Origin: Pleurodeles waltl
Taxonomy: Eukaryota; Chordata; Amphibia; Caudata; Salamandridae
Direction of reading: 5' to 3'
DNA length: 64,000 bases
Assembly: GCF_031143425.1 (NCBI RefSeq)
Contig: NC_090440.1
Location: forward strand, 1,268,443,123-1,268,507,122
Part shown: one piece after another, positions 9,947-18,845 of the stretch
Layout of the letters: each line of letters begins with the position of its first letter
Numbering within the stretch: position 1 is the stretch's first letter
The notes under the pieces: generated by a model
What the model saw: the letters and a program-made list of their open reading frames with translations, nothing else
Told to the model about the DNA's origin: nothing
Database searches by the model: none
Made by a program: the position numbers and the translations under genes

Positions 9947-12604
9947 ATGTCTGGCACAGGCCAAAAAGTTGAACTGTCCAAACTTGCATATGATCACCTT
10001 AGCTGGAAAGGAGCAAGGAGTCTCTGCATAGAGAGAGGTTTGAGTGTAGGGAAGAATCCTTCCTTAGAACTGTTAATTAATATGCTTAGAGTACAGGATA
10101 AGGCCATAAGTGCCCAATCTGTAGAAAAAGTAGCTAATGGTTCTCAATCTGATCCAGGGACTCCCCCAGGAAAAGGTTCAGGAAAGAAACTTCTCAGCCT
10201 GCCCATTACTAGACAGTCTAGCATAGTTGGTACAGAGGTTGAATCACATCATACTGATGATGTGCTCTCACATTATGCTGGTAGCCAAGCTGTTAGGGTG
10301 CCCTTGGTAAGGGACAGGTCTCCTTCTGTTCATTCCCATCATACCTCTGTATCTAGAAATGTCCCTCCCACCCACCCTGATGACAGATTGTTAGAAAGGG
10401 AGCTCAATAGATTGAGAGTGGAGCAAACCAGACTGAAGCTCAAGAAGCAACAGCTGGATTTGGATAGACAGTCTTTAGAAGTAGAGAGGGAAAGACAGAA
10501 GTTGGGTTTAGAAACCCATGGTGGCAGCAGCAGTATTTCCCATAGTCATCCTGCAAAAGAGCATGATTCCAGGAATCTGCATAAGATAGTTCCCCCTTAC
10601 AAGGAGGGGGATGACATTAACAAGTGGTTTGCTGCACTTGAGAGGGCCTGTGCTGTACAGGATGTCCCTCAAAAGCAGTGGGCTGCTATCCTATGGCTAT
10701 CATTTACTGGAAAAGGTAGGGATAGGCTCCTTACTGTAAAAGAAAATGATGCTAACAATTTCCAAGTTCTTAAGAATGCACTCCTGGATGGTTATGGCTT
10801 AACCACTGAACAGTACAGGATAAAGTTCAGAGATACCAAAAAGGAGTCTTCACAAGACTGGGTTGATTTCATTGACCATTCAGTGAAGGCCTTGGAGGGG
10901 TGGTTACATGGCAGTAAAGTTACTGTTTATGAAAGCCTGTATAACACAATCCTGAGAGAGCATATACTTAATAATTGTGTGTCTGATTTGTTGCACCAGT
11001 ACCTGGTAGACTCTGATCTGACCTCTCCCCAAGAATTGGGAAAGAAGGCAGACAAATGGGTCAGAACAAGGGTGAACAGAAAAGTTCATACAGGGGGTGA
11101 CAAAGATGGCAATAAGAAGAAAGATGGTGAAAAATCTCAAGATAAGCATGGGGATAAGGGTAAAACCAAAGATCCCACTTCAAATCTTAAACACTCTTCA
11201 GAGGGTGGGGATAAAACAAATTCTTCCTCTTCTTCCCAACCTGCACACATTAAAAAGCCTTGGTGCTTTGTGTGTAAAAACAGAGGCCATAGGCCAGGGG
11301 ATAAGTCCTGTCCAGGTAAACCCCCTGAGCCTACCACCACTAATACATCAAGCTCTAGTGCCCCTAGCAGTAGTGGTACTAGTGGTGGGACTGCTGGCAA
11401 CAGTCAAGCAAAGGGTGTAGTTGGGTTCACTTATGGGTCCATAGTGGAAACTGATGTCATCAGTCCCAAGACAGTTTCTGTCACACCTAGTGGCATTGGC
11501 CTTGCCACACTGGCTGCTTGTCCCCTTACAATGGATAAGTACAGGCAGACAGTTTCAATAAATGGTGTTGAGGCCTTGGCCTACAGGGACACAGGTGCCA
11601 GTTTCACTTTGGTGACTGAAAACCTAGTGCCTCCTGAACAACACATCATTGGACAACAGTATAAGATTATTGATGTCCATAACTCCACTAAGTTTCTTCC
11701 CTTAGCTATAATTCAGTTTAGTTGGGGTGGAGTTACTGGCCCTAAGCAGGTGGTGGTATCACCTAGCTTACCTGTAGACTGTCTCTTAGGTAATGACCTA
11801 GAGGCCTCAGGTTGGGCTGATGTAGAGTTTTATGCCCATGCAGCCATGCTGGGCATCCCTGAGGAATTGTTCCCTCTCATTTCAAGTGAAATGAAAAAGC
11901 AAAGGAGAGAAGGCCTGAAAACTCAGGATCCCTCTCCATCAACAGGTAAAAAGGGTATCACAGTATCCCCTAACCACCCTACCATTCAGGATACCATTCC
12001 TGTGGTGGGAGAAACCTCTCCTGGGGTGGTACCTGTTCCAAGGGAATCATCAGCTGGCAAAGCTGGACTCCCTGAGGTGGAAGTACCTCTCTGTGGGATA
12101 ACTAACATTGGTGAGAAAAAGAGCACCATTTTAGTTAACATGGAGCATCCCTCCAACCCTCCCAGAGAAACTTTAGTGCAGAAACCCTGCACTGCCTCAC
12201 AACACTTAGGACAGCATCCCTGCCCTAGTGTGGAGCTCATAGGACAGCATCCCTGCCCTGCTCCAACCCAAGAGAAACAGCATCCCTGTTCTCTCTTCCA
12301 GCCACATGGACAAAGTTTTTGCCCAGCTATGGCTTTTCTGAGACAGCATCCCTGTCTGGCATTTCCATCACTACAAATAGGTTCAGTGGACAATTCCCAC
12401 TGCTCTAAACTAAAACTTACTGATAGAAACTCTGAAAATACATCTTCACATTGTTGCTTAGCTAAAAAACTTCAAACAGGGTGGTTTACATCCCCACAGG
12501 GAAGTAACCATATAGTGGATGATAAAGGGAGTAACCAGTCTATTGCAGAGCTACTCTCTACTTATCACCACTTAGACAATAAAGTCTCAACTGGCCAAGG
12601 TTAG
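9947..12604 (+). CDS. Gag-protease polyprotein of copy A (885 aa)
   Basis: Structural and protease polyprotein of a Ty3/gypsy-type element. In order: an N-terminal region; a charged coiled coil (about residues 145-190, LERELNRLRVEQTRLK); a capsid/SCAN-like region (about 215-325, with DDINKWFAALE, WAAILWLSF and YGLTTEQYRIKFR); a Lys/Asp-rich linker; a zinc knuckle from about residue 439 with the unusual spacing CX2CX4HX6C; and a retropepsin-like domain with AYRDTGAS (catalytic Asp about 548) and DCLLGNDL (about 611). The C-terminal third is unusual, with six spaced QHPC/SFCP repeats (about 752-806). The ORF is complete. The first ATG, 270 bp after the LTR, is the natural start. The stop lies 30 bp before the 3' LTR, leaving no room for pol. 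SCAN domains are known to derive from Gmr1-like gag, which fits. Confidence 0.9.
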   Translation: MSGTGQKVELSKLAYDHLSWKGARSLCIERGLSVGKNPSLELLINMLRVQDKAISAQSVEKVANGSQSDPGTPPGKGSGKKLLSLPITRQSSIVGTEVESHHTDDVLSHYAGSQAVRVPLVRDRSPSVHSHHTSVSRNVPPTHPDDRLLERELNRLRVEQTRLKLKKQQLDLDRQSLEVERERQKLGLETHGGSSSISHSHPAKEHDSRNLHKIVPPYKEGDDINKWFAALERACAVQDVPQKQWAAILWLSFTGKGRDRLLTVKENDANNFQVLKNALLDGYGLTTEQYRIKFRDTKKESSQDWVDFIDHSVKALEGWLHGSKVTVYESLYNTILREHILNNCVSDLLHQYLVDSDLTSPQELGKKADKWVRTRVNRKVHTGGDKDGNKKKDGEKSQDKHGDKGKTKDPTSNLKHSSEGGDKTNSSSSSQPAHIKKPWCFVCKNRGHRPGDKSCPGKPPEPTTTNTSSSSAPSSSGTSGGTAGNSQAKGVVGFTYGSIVETDVISPKTVSVTPSGIGLATLAACPLTMDKYRQTVSINGVEALAYRDTGASFTLVTENLVPPEQHIIGQQYKIIDVHNSTKFLPLAIIQFSWGGVTGPKQVVVSPSLPVDCLLGNDLEASGWADVEFYAHAAMLGIPEELFPLISSEMKKQRREGLKTQDPSPSTGKKGITVSPNHPTIQDTIPVVGETSPGVVPVPRESSAGKAGLPEVEVPLCGITNIGEKKSTILVNMEHPSNPPRETLVQKPCTASQHLGQHPCPSVELIGQHPCPAPTQEKQHPCSLFQPHGQSFCPAMAFLRQHPCLAFPSLQIGSVDNSHCSKLKLTDRNSENTSSHCCLAKKLQTGWFTSPQGSNHIVDDKGSNQSIAELLSTYHHLDNKVSTGQG

Positions 12605-12618
12605 CCTTATTGTCCTTC

Positions 12619-12634
12619 GTTTGGGGGGGGGTTG
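12619..12634 (+). promoter_or_regulatory. Polypurine tract of copy A
   Basis: gtttggggggggg followed by ttg abuts the 3' LTR at 12635. The same tract (complement) abuts the LTR of copy B at 23822-23837. A G-run just before the LTR is the expected plus-strand primer. Confidence 0.75.
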
Positions 12635-15600
12635 TGTGAGAAGGTAGCCTCTTTCTAGCCTTGTTACCCCCACTTTTGGCCTGTTTGTGAGTGTATGTCA
12701 GGGTGTTTGTCACTGTTTTCACTGTCTCACTGGGATCCTGATAGCCAGGCCTCAGTGCTCATAGTGAAAACACCATGTTTTCAGTATGGTTGTTATGTGT
12801 CACTGGGATCCTGCTAGTCAGGACCCCAGTGCTCATAGGTTTGTGGCCTATATGTATGTGTCACTGGGACCCTGTCACACAGGGCCCCAGTGCTCATAGG
12901 TGTGCATGTATATGTTCCCTGTGTGGTGCCTAACTGTCTCACTGAGGCTCTGCTAACCAGAACCTCAGTGGTTATGCTCTCTCATTACTTTCAAATTGTC
13001 ACTGACAGGCTAGTGACCATTTTTACCAATTTACATTGGCTTACTGGAACACCCTTATAATTCCCTAGTATATGGTACTGAGGTACCCAGGGTATTGGGG
13101 TTCCAAGAGATCCCTAGGGGCTGCAGCATTTCTTTTGCCACCCATAGGGAGCTCTGACAAATCTTACACAGGCCTGCCACTGCAGCCTGAGTGAAATAAC
13201 GTCCACGTTATTTCACAGCCATTTTACACTGCACTTAAGTAACTTATAAGTCACCTATATGTCTAACCTTTACCTGGTAAAGGTTAGGTGCAAAGTTACT
13301 TAGTGTGAGGGCACCCTGGCACTAGCCAAGGTGCCCCCACATTGTTCAGAGCCAATTCACTGAACTTTGTGAGTGCGGGGACACCATTACACGCGTGCAC
13401 TACATATGGGTCACTACCTATATGTAGCTTCACCATGGTAACTCCGAATATGGCCATGTAACATGTCTATGATCATGGAATTGCCCCCTCTATGCCATCC
13501 TGGCATTGTTGGTACAATTCCATGATCCCAGTGGTCTGTAGCACAGACCCTGGTACTGCCATACTGCCCTTCCTGGGGTTTCTCTGCAGCTGCTGCTGCT
13601 GCCAACCCCTCAGACAGGCAGCTGCCCTCCTGGGGTCCAGCCAGGCCTGGCCCAGGATGGCAGAACAAAGAACTTCCTCTGAGAGAGGGTGTGACACCCT
13701 CTCCCTTTGGAAAATGGTGTGAAGGCAGGGGAGGAGTAGCCTCCCCCAGCCTCTGGAAATGCTTTGTTGGGCACAGATGTGCCCAATTCTGCATAAGCCA
13801 GTCTACACCGGTTCAGGGACCCCTTAGCCCCTGCTCTGGCGCGAAACTGGACAAAGGAAAGGGGAGTGACCACTCCCCTGACCTGCACCTCCCCTGGGAG
13901 GTGTCCAGAGCTCCTCCAGTGTGCTCCAGACCTCTGCCATCTTGGAAACAGAGGTGCTGCTGGCACACTGGACTGCTCTGAGTGGCCAGTGCCACCAGGT
14001 GACGTCAGAGACTCCTTGTGATAGGCTCCTTCAGGTGTTAGTAGCCTTTCCTCTCTCCTAGGTAGCCAAACCCTCTTTTCTGGCTATTTAGGGTCTCTGT
14101 CTCTGGGGAAACTTTAGATAACGAATGCATGAGCTCAGCCGAGTTCCTCTGCATCTCCCTCTTCACCTTCTGATAAGGAATCGACCGCTGACCGCGCTGG
14201 AAGCCTGCAAACCTGCAACATAGTAGCAAAGACGACTACTGCAACTCTGTAACGCTGATCCTGCCGCCTTCTCGACTGTTTTCCTGCTTGTGCATGCTGT
14301 GGGGGTAGCCTGCCTCCTCTCTGCACCAGAAGCTCCGAAGAAATCTCCCGTGGGTCGACGGAATCGTCCCCCTGCAACCGCAGGCACCAAAAAGCTGCAT
14401 CTCCGGTCCCTTGGGTCTCCTCTCAGCACGACGAGCGAGGTCCCTCGAATCCAGCGACACCGTCCAAGTGACCCCCACAGTCCAGTGACTCTTCAGCCCA
14501 AGTTTGGTGGAGGTAAGTCCTTGCCTCACCTCGCTGGGCTGCATTGCTGGGAACCGCGACTTTGCAAGCTTCTCCGGCCCCTGTGCACTTCCGGCGGAAA
14601 TCCTTCATGCACAGCCAAGCCTGGGTCCACGGCACTCTAACCTGCATTGCACGACTTTCTAAGTTGGTCTCCGGCGACGTGGGACTCCTTTGTGCAACTT
14701 CGGCGAGCACCGTTTCACGCATCCTCGTAGTGCCTGTTTCTGGCACTTCTCCGGGTGCTACCTGCTTCAATGAGGGCTCTTTGTCTTGCTCGACGTCCCC
14801 TCTCTCTGCAGGTCCAATTTGCGACCTCCTGGTCCCTCCTGGGCCCCAGCAGCGTCCAAAAACGCCAAACGCATGATTTGCGTGTAGCAAGGCTTGTTGG
14901 CGTCCATCCGGCGGGAAAACACTTCTGCACGACTCTCCAAGGCATGGTGGATCCATCCTCCAAAGGGGAAGTCTCTAGCCCTTGTCGTTCCTGCAGTATT
15001 CACAGTTCTTCAGCCTAGTAAGAGCTTCTTTGCACCAACCGCTGGCATTTCTTGGGCATCTGCCCATCTCCGAGCTGCTTGTGACTTTTGGACTTGGTCC
15101 CCTTGTTCCACAGGTACCTTCAGACAGGAATCCATCGTTGTTGCATTGCTGATTTGTGTTTTCCTTGCATTCTCCCTCTAACACGACTATTTTGTCCTTA
15201 GGGGAACTTTGGTGCACTTTGCACTCACTTTTCAGGGTCTTGGGGAGGGTTATTTTTCTAACTCTCACTATTTTCTAATAGTCCCAGCGACCCTCTACAA
15301 GGTCACATAGGTTTGGGGTCCATTCGTGGTTCGCATTCCACTTCTGGAGTATATGGTTTGTGTTGCCCCTATCCCTATGTTTCCCCATTGCATCCTATTG
15401 TAACTATACATTGTTTGCACTGTTTTCTAAGACTATACTGCATATTTTTGCTATTGTGTATATATATCTTGTGTATATTTCCTATCCTCTCACTGAGGGT
15501 ACACTCTAAGATACTTTGGCATATTGTCATAAAAATAAAGTACCTTTATTTTTAGTATAACTGTGTATTGTGTTTTCTTATGATATTGTGCATATGACAC

Positions 15601-15779
15601 TAAGTGGTACTGTAGTAGCTTCACACGTCTCCTAGTTCAGCCTAAGCTGCTCTGCTAAGCTACCATTATCTATCAGCCTAAGCTGCTAGACACCCTATAC
15701 ACTAATAAGGGATAACTGGGCCTGGTACAAGGTGCAAGTCCCCTTTGGTACTCACTACAAGCCAGTCCAGCCTCCTACA
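12635..15779 (+). repeat. 3' LTR of copy A
   Basis: This partner of the 5' LTR lies at a constant offset of 6103. AATAAA is at 15534-15539. It ends ...cagcctcctaca, followed directly by the AGCTC duplication and by H2 myb-1 exon 3. Confidence 0.9.
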
Positions 15780-15873
15780 AGCTCCACTCGCCCTCCGTCT
15801 CACTAGCGTACTCGGAGTCTGTTGCATGGCCCTCCCTCGTGCGTCGATGCCACTTCTCCTCCGCCTGATGATG
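15780..15873 (-). pseudogene. myb-1 exon 3, proximal part (H2)
   Basis: After a TAG acceptor (15874-15876, minus) the exon opens with codons for ASSGGGEVAS, matching H1 (31372 on) and H3 (50209 on). A frameshift follows within about 60 bp. The acidic stretch expected (ATDSEYASETEGE) is present but in another frame, and the entry frame reaches TAG. The exon is then cut at 15779/6531 by copy A. The upstream 385 bp (15874-16258) is intron with no other feature seen. Confidence 0.7.
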
Positions 15874-16258
15874 CTATTGCACACATGAACAGGAAGACAA
15901 AGAAAATGGATGGGGGGGGAGAAATGAAGACAGGTTGAGTGCATGCATTGGCAACACCGTTGTCGGAGAGGACAGACACAGAAGCCCCCTGCACTAGGCC
16001 GCACAATCGGGGTACACTACTCAGTTATTGTGACTAGGCCTACAGGTCTATGGACGACAAATGCACACATGGGTGAGGCCGGACCATGGATAGCTGTACT
16101 TGGCACCCTACAGAGGTGGGGGGTGGGGGCACAGGGCCATGCCTAACGGAGGGGCCTAGCCTACAGAATGCGCCCTGGCCTAGAGATAGCCACAGCCCTC
16201 CTCCCCCACCCAGACACCTTCACTGCGCGCAAAGATTGCAGAATGTGCTGATACTCAC

Positions 16259-16529
16259 CCGCTTGTGTCTGCTGTGATGTCCTCACGCGCCCATCCAAAT
16301 CGGGGTAGGCCACCGCCAGGATCCGGGACATCAGGGGGGTCAATTGGCGGCTGGCACCCCTCCTACGTTGGGAGGCCATCCCCAGCAGAGACTCAGCGGT
16401 CTTTCTGGTCCCGCGGCGGATGTCCTCCCACCTCTTTCGGCAGTGGGTGCCCCGTCTGTTGTGGACCCCCAGGGCCCGGACGCCCTTGGCGATGGCACGC
16501 CAAATGTCGATCTTCTGATGGGCGCTGAC
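16259..16529 (-). pseudogene. myb-1 exon 2 (H2), core of the Myb/SANT-like domain
   Basis: The minus-strand frame carries the conserved core of the domain: IWRAIAKGVRALGVHNRRG, then THCRKRWEDIRR with the domain tryptophans and basic recognition helix, then SLLGMASQRRRG. It ends at a GTGAGTAT donor. H1 and H3 have the same exon. In H2 the bases just before GTCAGC are cat rather than the cag of H3 (49567-49569), so the normal AG acceptor seems lost. Using the next AG would shift the frame. This supports a non-functional myb-1 in H2, although an unseen alternative acceptor is possible. The intron (16530-16728) shows nothing else. Confidence 0.7.
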
Positions 16530-16728
16530 ATGTACAGGGTGGTAAAGGAAATCTCATTACTTTTCTGCCTGGTCAATGTGAGTGGCCCCTCCCTCCCCAA
16601 CATTGCCATGTGGCACATGCTCTCATCTTTCATGCGTTGCACTCCTCATTCGCTCCCCTCCCCACCATCTTACATACACCCCACTCAAAACAGGCTTAAC
16701 CCATTCAACGTGCACCCTGTGTACTAAC

Positions 16729-16842
16729 CTGTTGGTCTGGAGGACCGTAGAGTAGCGCATACTGGGGGAGGACCCCATCAACAAGTTTCTCCAATTCTTC
16801 AGAAGTGAAGACAGGGGCCCTTTCCCCAGTCGCAGCAGCCAT
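16729..16842 (-). pseudogene. myb-1 exon 1 (H2)
   Basis: ATG at 16842-16840 opens a 114-nt exon ending at a GTTAGTAC donor. The product starts MAAATGERAPVF, then SEELEKLVDGVLPQY and LYGPPDQQ, homologous to H1 and H3 exon 1. The exon itself is intact. It stands 463 bp from the oppositely directed transposase exon 2. Confidence 0.75.
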
Positions 16843-17305
16843 TGTATCTCCCAGACCGAGGTCACAGCAGCACTTGCAGTATCGGTCCTCTCCTGTGGAT
16901 GATCAGGTCTCGAGTGATTAATCAGATAGAAAATGGCGGTCACGCCCGCGGCGGTGCGTACCGCCGCGGTGCATACCGCGACCGCAGGCGTACATCCTCA
17001 TTGGCTACTGAAGCCCATAGGGTGCAATGTTAACCAATGCGGCTTAGCACCGCGGTCTTCGACCGCCTACCACCACAGTGTGCCACGCCAGCGCATTGAC
17101 CTCACATCCCACTGTCACACTTCACAGGTCAGGCAGCCGCCATTTCAAGGGCCCACATGGCTGAATTTCTACTGCGTCACACAGGCCTAGGCCTTGCATT
17201 GCCACTCATACAAGCCTTTCAATGCATAGCGATTCGTGTACTGTGCAAGCTGTGTGAACGTACCTGTGGGTTGCTTGACTCTGTGCTCCATGTTGTCCTT
17301 CCTAG
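16843..17305. promoter_or_regulatory. myb-1 promoter region with tandem dyads (H2)
   Basis: Two adjacent 16-bp dyads lie at 16950-16965 (GGCGGTGCGTACCGCC) and 16965-16980 (CGCGGTGCATACCGCG). The first is 108 bp before the myb-1 ATG. A GCGGTC-ttc-GACCGC dyad is at 17052-17066. CCAAT-type boxes are near 16999 (attggcta) and 17033 (aaccaatg). The region is intronic for the plus-strand transposase and ends at its TTCCTAG acceptor (17305). The same elements at the same spacing are in H1 and H3, which argues for selection rather than chance. Confidence 0.6.
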
Positions 17306-18341
17306 GCACCGTCCGCTGGGACTTGCGAGGAGAAGGGTGAATCCTCCCGTGTACCGACCGCTGGTGGACCTGTCGACAATGGAAGAACGACATATCATAC
17401 TTACATACAGGCTTGACAGAGCAAATATACATGAACTATGTGCCCAGCTGGAGCCAGACCTGATGTCCCCCATCCGCCAACCCACAGGGATTCCCCCTCT
17501 GGTGCAGGTTCTGTCAGTACTCCATTTTTTGGCAAGTGGGACTTTTCACACAACAGTGGCCATATCATCTGGGATGTCTCAGCCTATGTTTTCTAAGGTT
17601 TTGTCCAGAGTGTTGTCTGCCCTGATGAAATACATGCGGAGCTACATTATTTTCCCTGAGGTGGGCGATTTGGCTACAGTGAAGAGTGATTTTTATGCCC
17701 TTGGACATATCCCCAACATCATTGGTGCCATTGATGGGACCCATGTGGCTTTGGTTCCCCCCAAAGAAAGTGAGCAGGTGTACAGAAACAGAAAAGGTTA
17801 TCATTCGATGAATGTCCAGGTGGTCTGCTTGGCTGACCAGTACATCTCCCATGTAAATGCCAAGTTCCCTGGGTCAGTGCATGACGCGTATGTCATGCGA
17901 AATAGCAGCATCCCTTATGTGATGGAACAGCTACAGAGACACCGTGTGTGGCTAATTGGTGACTCTGGTTACCCCAACCTGTCGTGGCTACTGACCCCAG
18001 TGAGGAATCCCCGGACCAGGGCTGAGGAACGGTACAATGAGGCCCATGGGCGAACTAGGAGGATCATAGAAAGGACCTTCGGGGTCCTGAAGGCCAGGTT
18101 TAGGTGCCTGCATATGACAGGGAGATCCCTAATGTACTCACCAAAGAAGGTGTGCCATATCATCATGGCCTGCTGTATGCTTCACAATCTTGCTTTGCGA
18201 CGCCAGGTGCCTTTTCTGCAGGAGGATGGTCCAGATGGTGGTGTTGTAGCAGCTGTGGAGCCTGTGGAGAGTGAAGAGGAGGAAGACCACGGGGACGACA
18301 CGGACAACAGGGATACAGTCATACAACAATATTTTCAGTAG
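17306..18341 (+). CDS. HARBI1-like DDE transposase, catalytic exon 2 (H2)
   Basis: The DDE nuclease of a PIF/Harbinger transposon, which cuts and joins the terminal repeats. Spliced to exon 1 (3697-3779) it gives 372 residues, close to HARBI1 family size. Catalytic residues are D171 (IGAIDGTHV), D247 (WLIGDSGYP) and E283 (RRIIERTFGVLKARFRC), a D-to-E spacing of 36. Also present are YRNRKGYHSMNVQVVC and the KVCHIIMACCMLHN signature. The tail is acidic (EEEEDHGDDTDN) and ends VIQQYFQ. An ATG at 17157 would give 394 aa. I prefer the spliced form because H1 and H3 conserve exon 1, the phase fits, and the residues upstream of 17306 look intronic. No stops or frameshifts were seen. HARBI1 proteins need a Myb-like partner for nuclear import and DNA binding, a role myb-2 could fill. 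Confidence 0.88.
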
Positions 18342-18845
18342 CACACAGGTAAGAATCACCCACGCCATTTTACATCTACTTAAGGCCTCATGCGTCTCCA
18401 CTGTCTGTGTTTCCCCCCAGTTCCTGTTAACTGATTTGTGACTTTCCCTTCCCTTTTCAGAGCTGTATGACCCACTGCGTGACTTCTGCTTTGTTTGCCC
18501 ATGGACTAAAGCTTATTGAAATTGGTATGTTGTCATCACAAAGTAACTGGACATTATTGCACCGTAATGTGTAATACATTTGTTAAGAATACAAGCAGGC
18601 TCCTGTTATTTTAAGTGCAATAAGTGATTTATTTTAAGTGCTACATATAGGTACATGATTGTAAAACGTGATGGGTGGGGGTGGAGTAATGTCCATGGCA
18701 GAGTCCAGTTCTCAGTCGCACAGGTGCATTGTCCATATGCCTGTGGAAGGATGGAGCAGGGGCAGTTAAAGGTTGGACAGGGTGACAATGTGGGACAGTG
18801 GAATGACATCAGGGGGTATCTTAGGCTGGCGGGGGTCTTGCAATC
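18342..18845. other. Convergent 3' ends of H2 transposase and myb-2
   Basis: This is 504 bp between the two stop codons. TTTATT at 18628-18633 is AATAAA on the minus strand and could end myb-2 transcripts. No gene is seen. A GT-like acacaggtaag follows the transposase stop, as it does in H3, and might be a 3'-UTR intron. Confidence 0.5.

Larger units (their letters stand above)
6532..15779 (+). mobile_element. LTR retrotransposon copy A, gag-protease only, full length
   Basis: A complete 9248-bp element with LTRs at 6532-9676 and 12635-15779 (3145 bp each, TGTGAGAAGG...CCTCCTACA). The AGCTC target duplication is at 6527-6531 and 15780-15784. Between the LTRs are a leader, one 885-codon gag-protease ORF and a polypurine tract; there is no reverse transcriptase or integrase. 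I noticed only two differences between the LTRs by eye (8667/14770 and 8841/14944, both g to a), so the insertion is recent. Gag is related to that of the Gmr1-type element P2. The element is therefore probably non-autonomous and mobilised by a pol-bearing relative. It interrupts exon 3 of H2 myb-1. Confidence 0.93.

Noticed and set aside
6532..15779. Copy A as an autonomous retroelement
   Set aside because: No RT, integrase or RNase H motif lies between the gag stop at 12604 and the LTR at 12635.
17157..17305. Upstream ATG giving a 394-aa unspliced transposase
   Set aside because: The extra N-terminus looks intronic, a TTCCTAG acceptor is at 17305, and exon 1 is conserved in three copies. 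It remains possible as an alternative product.
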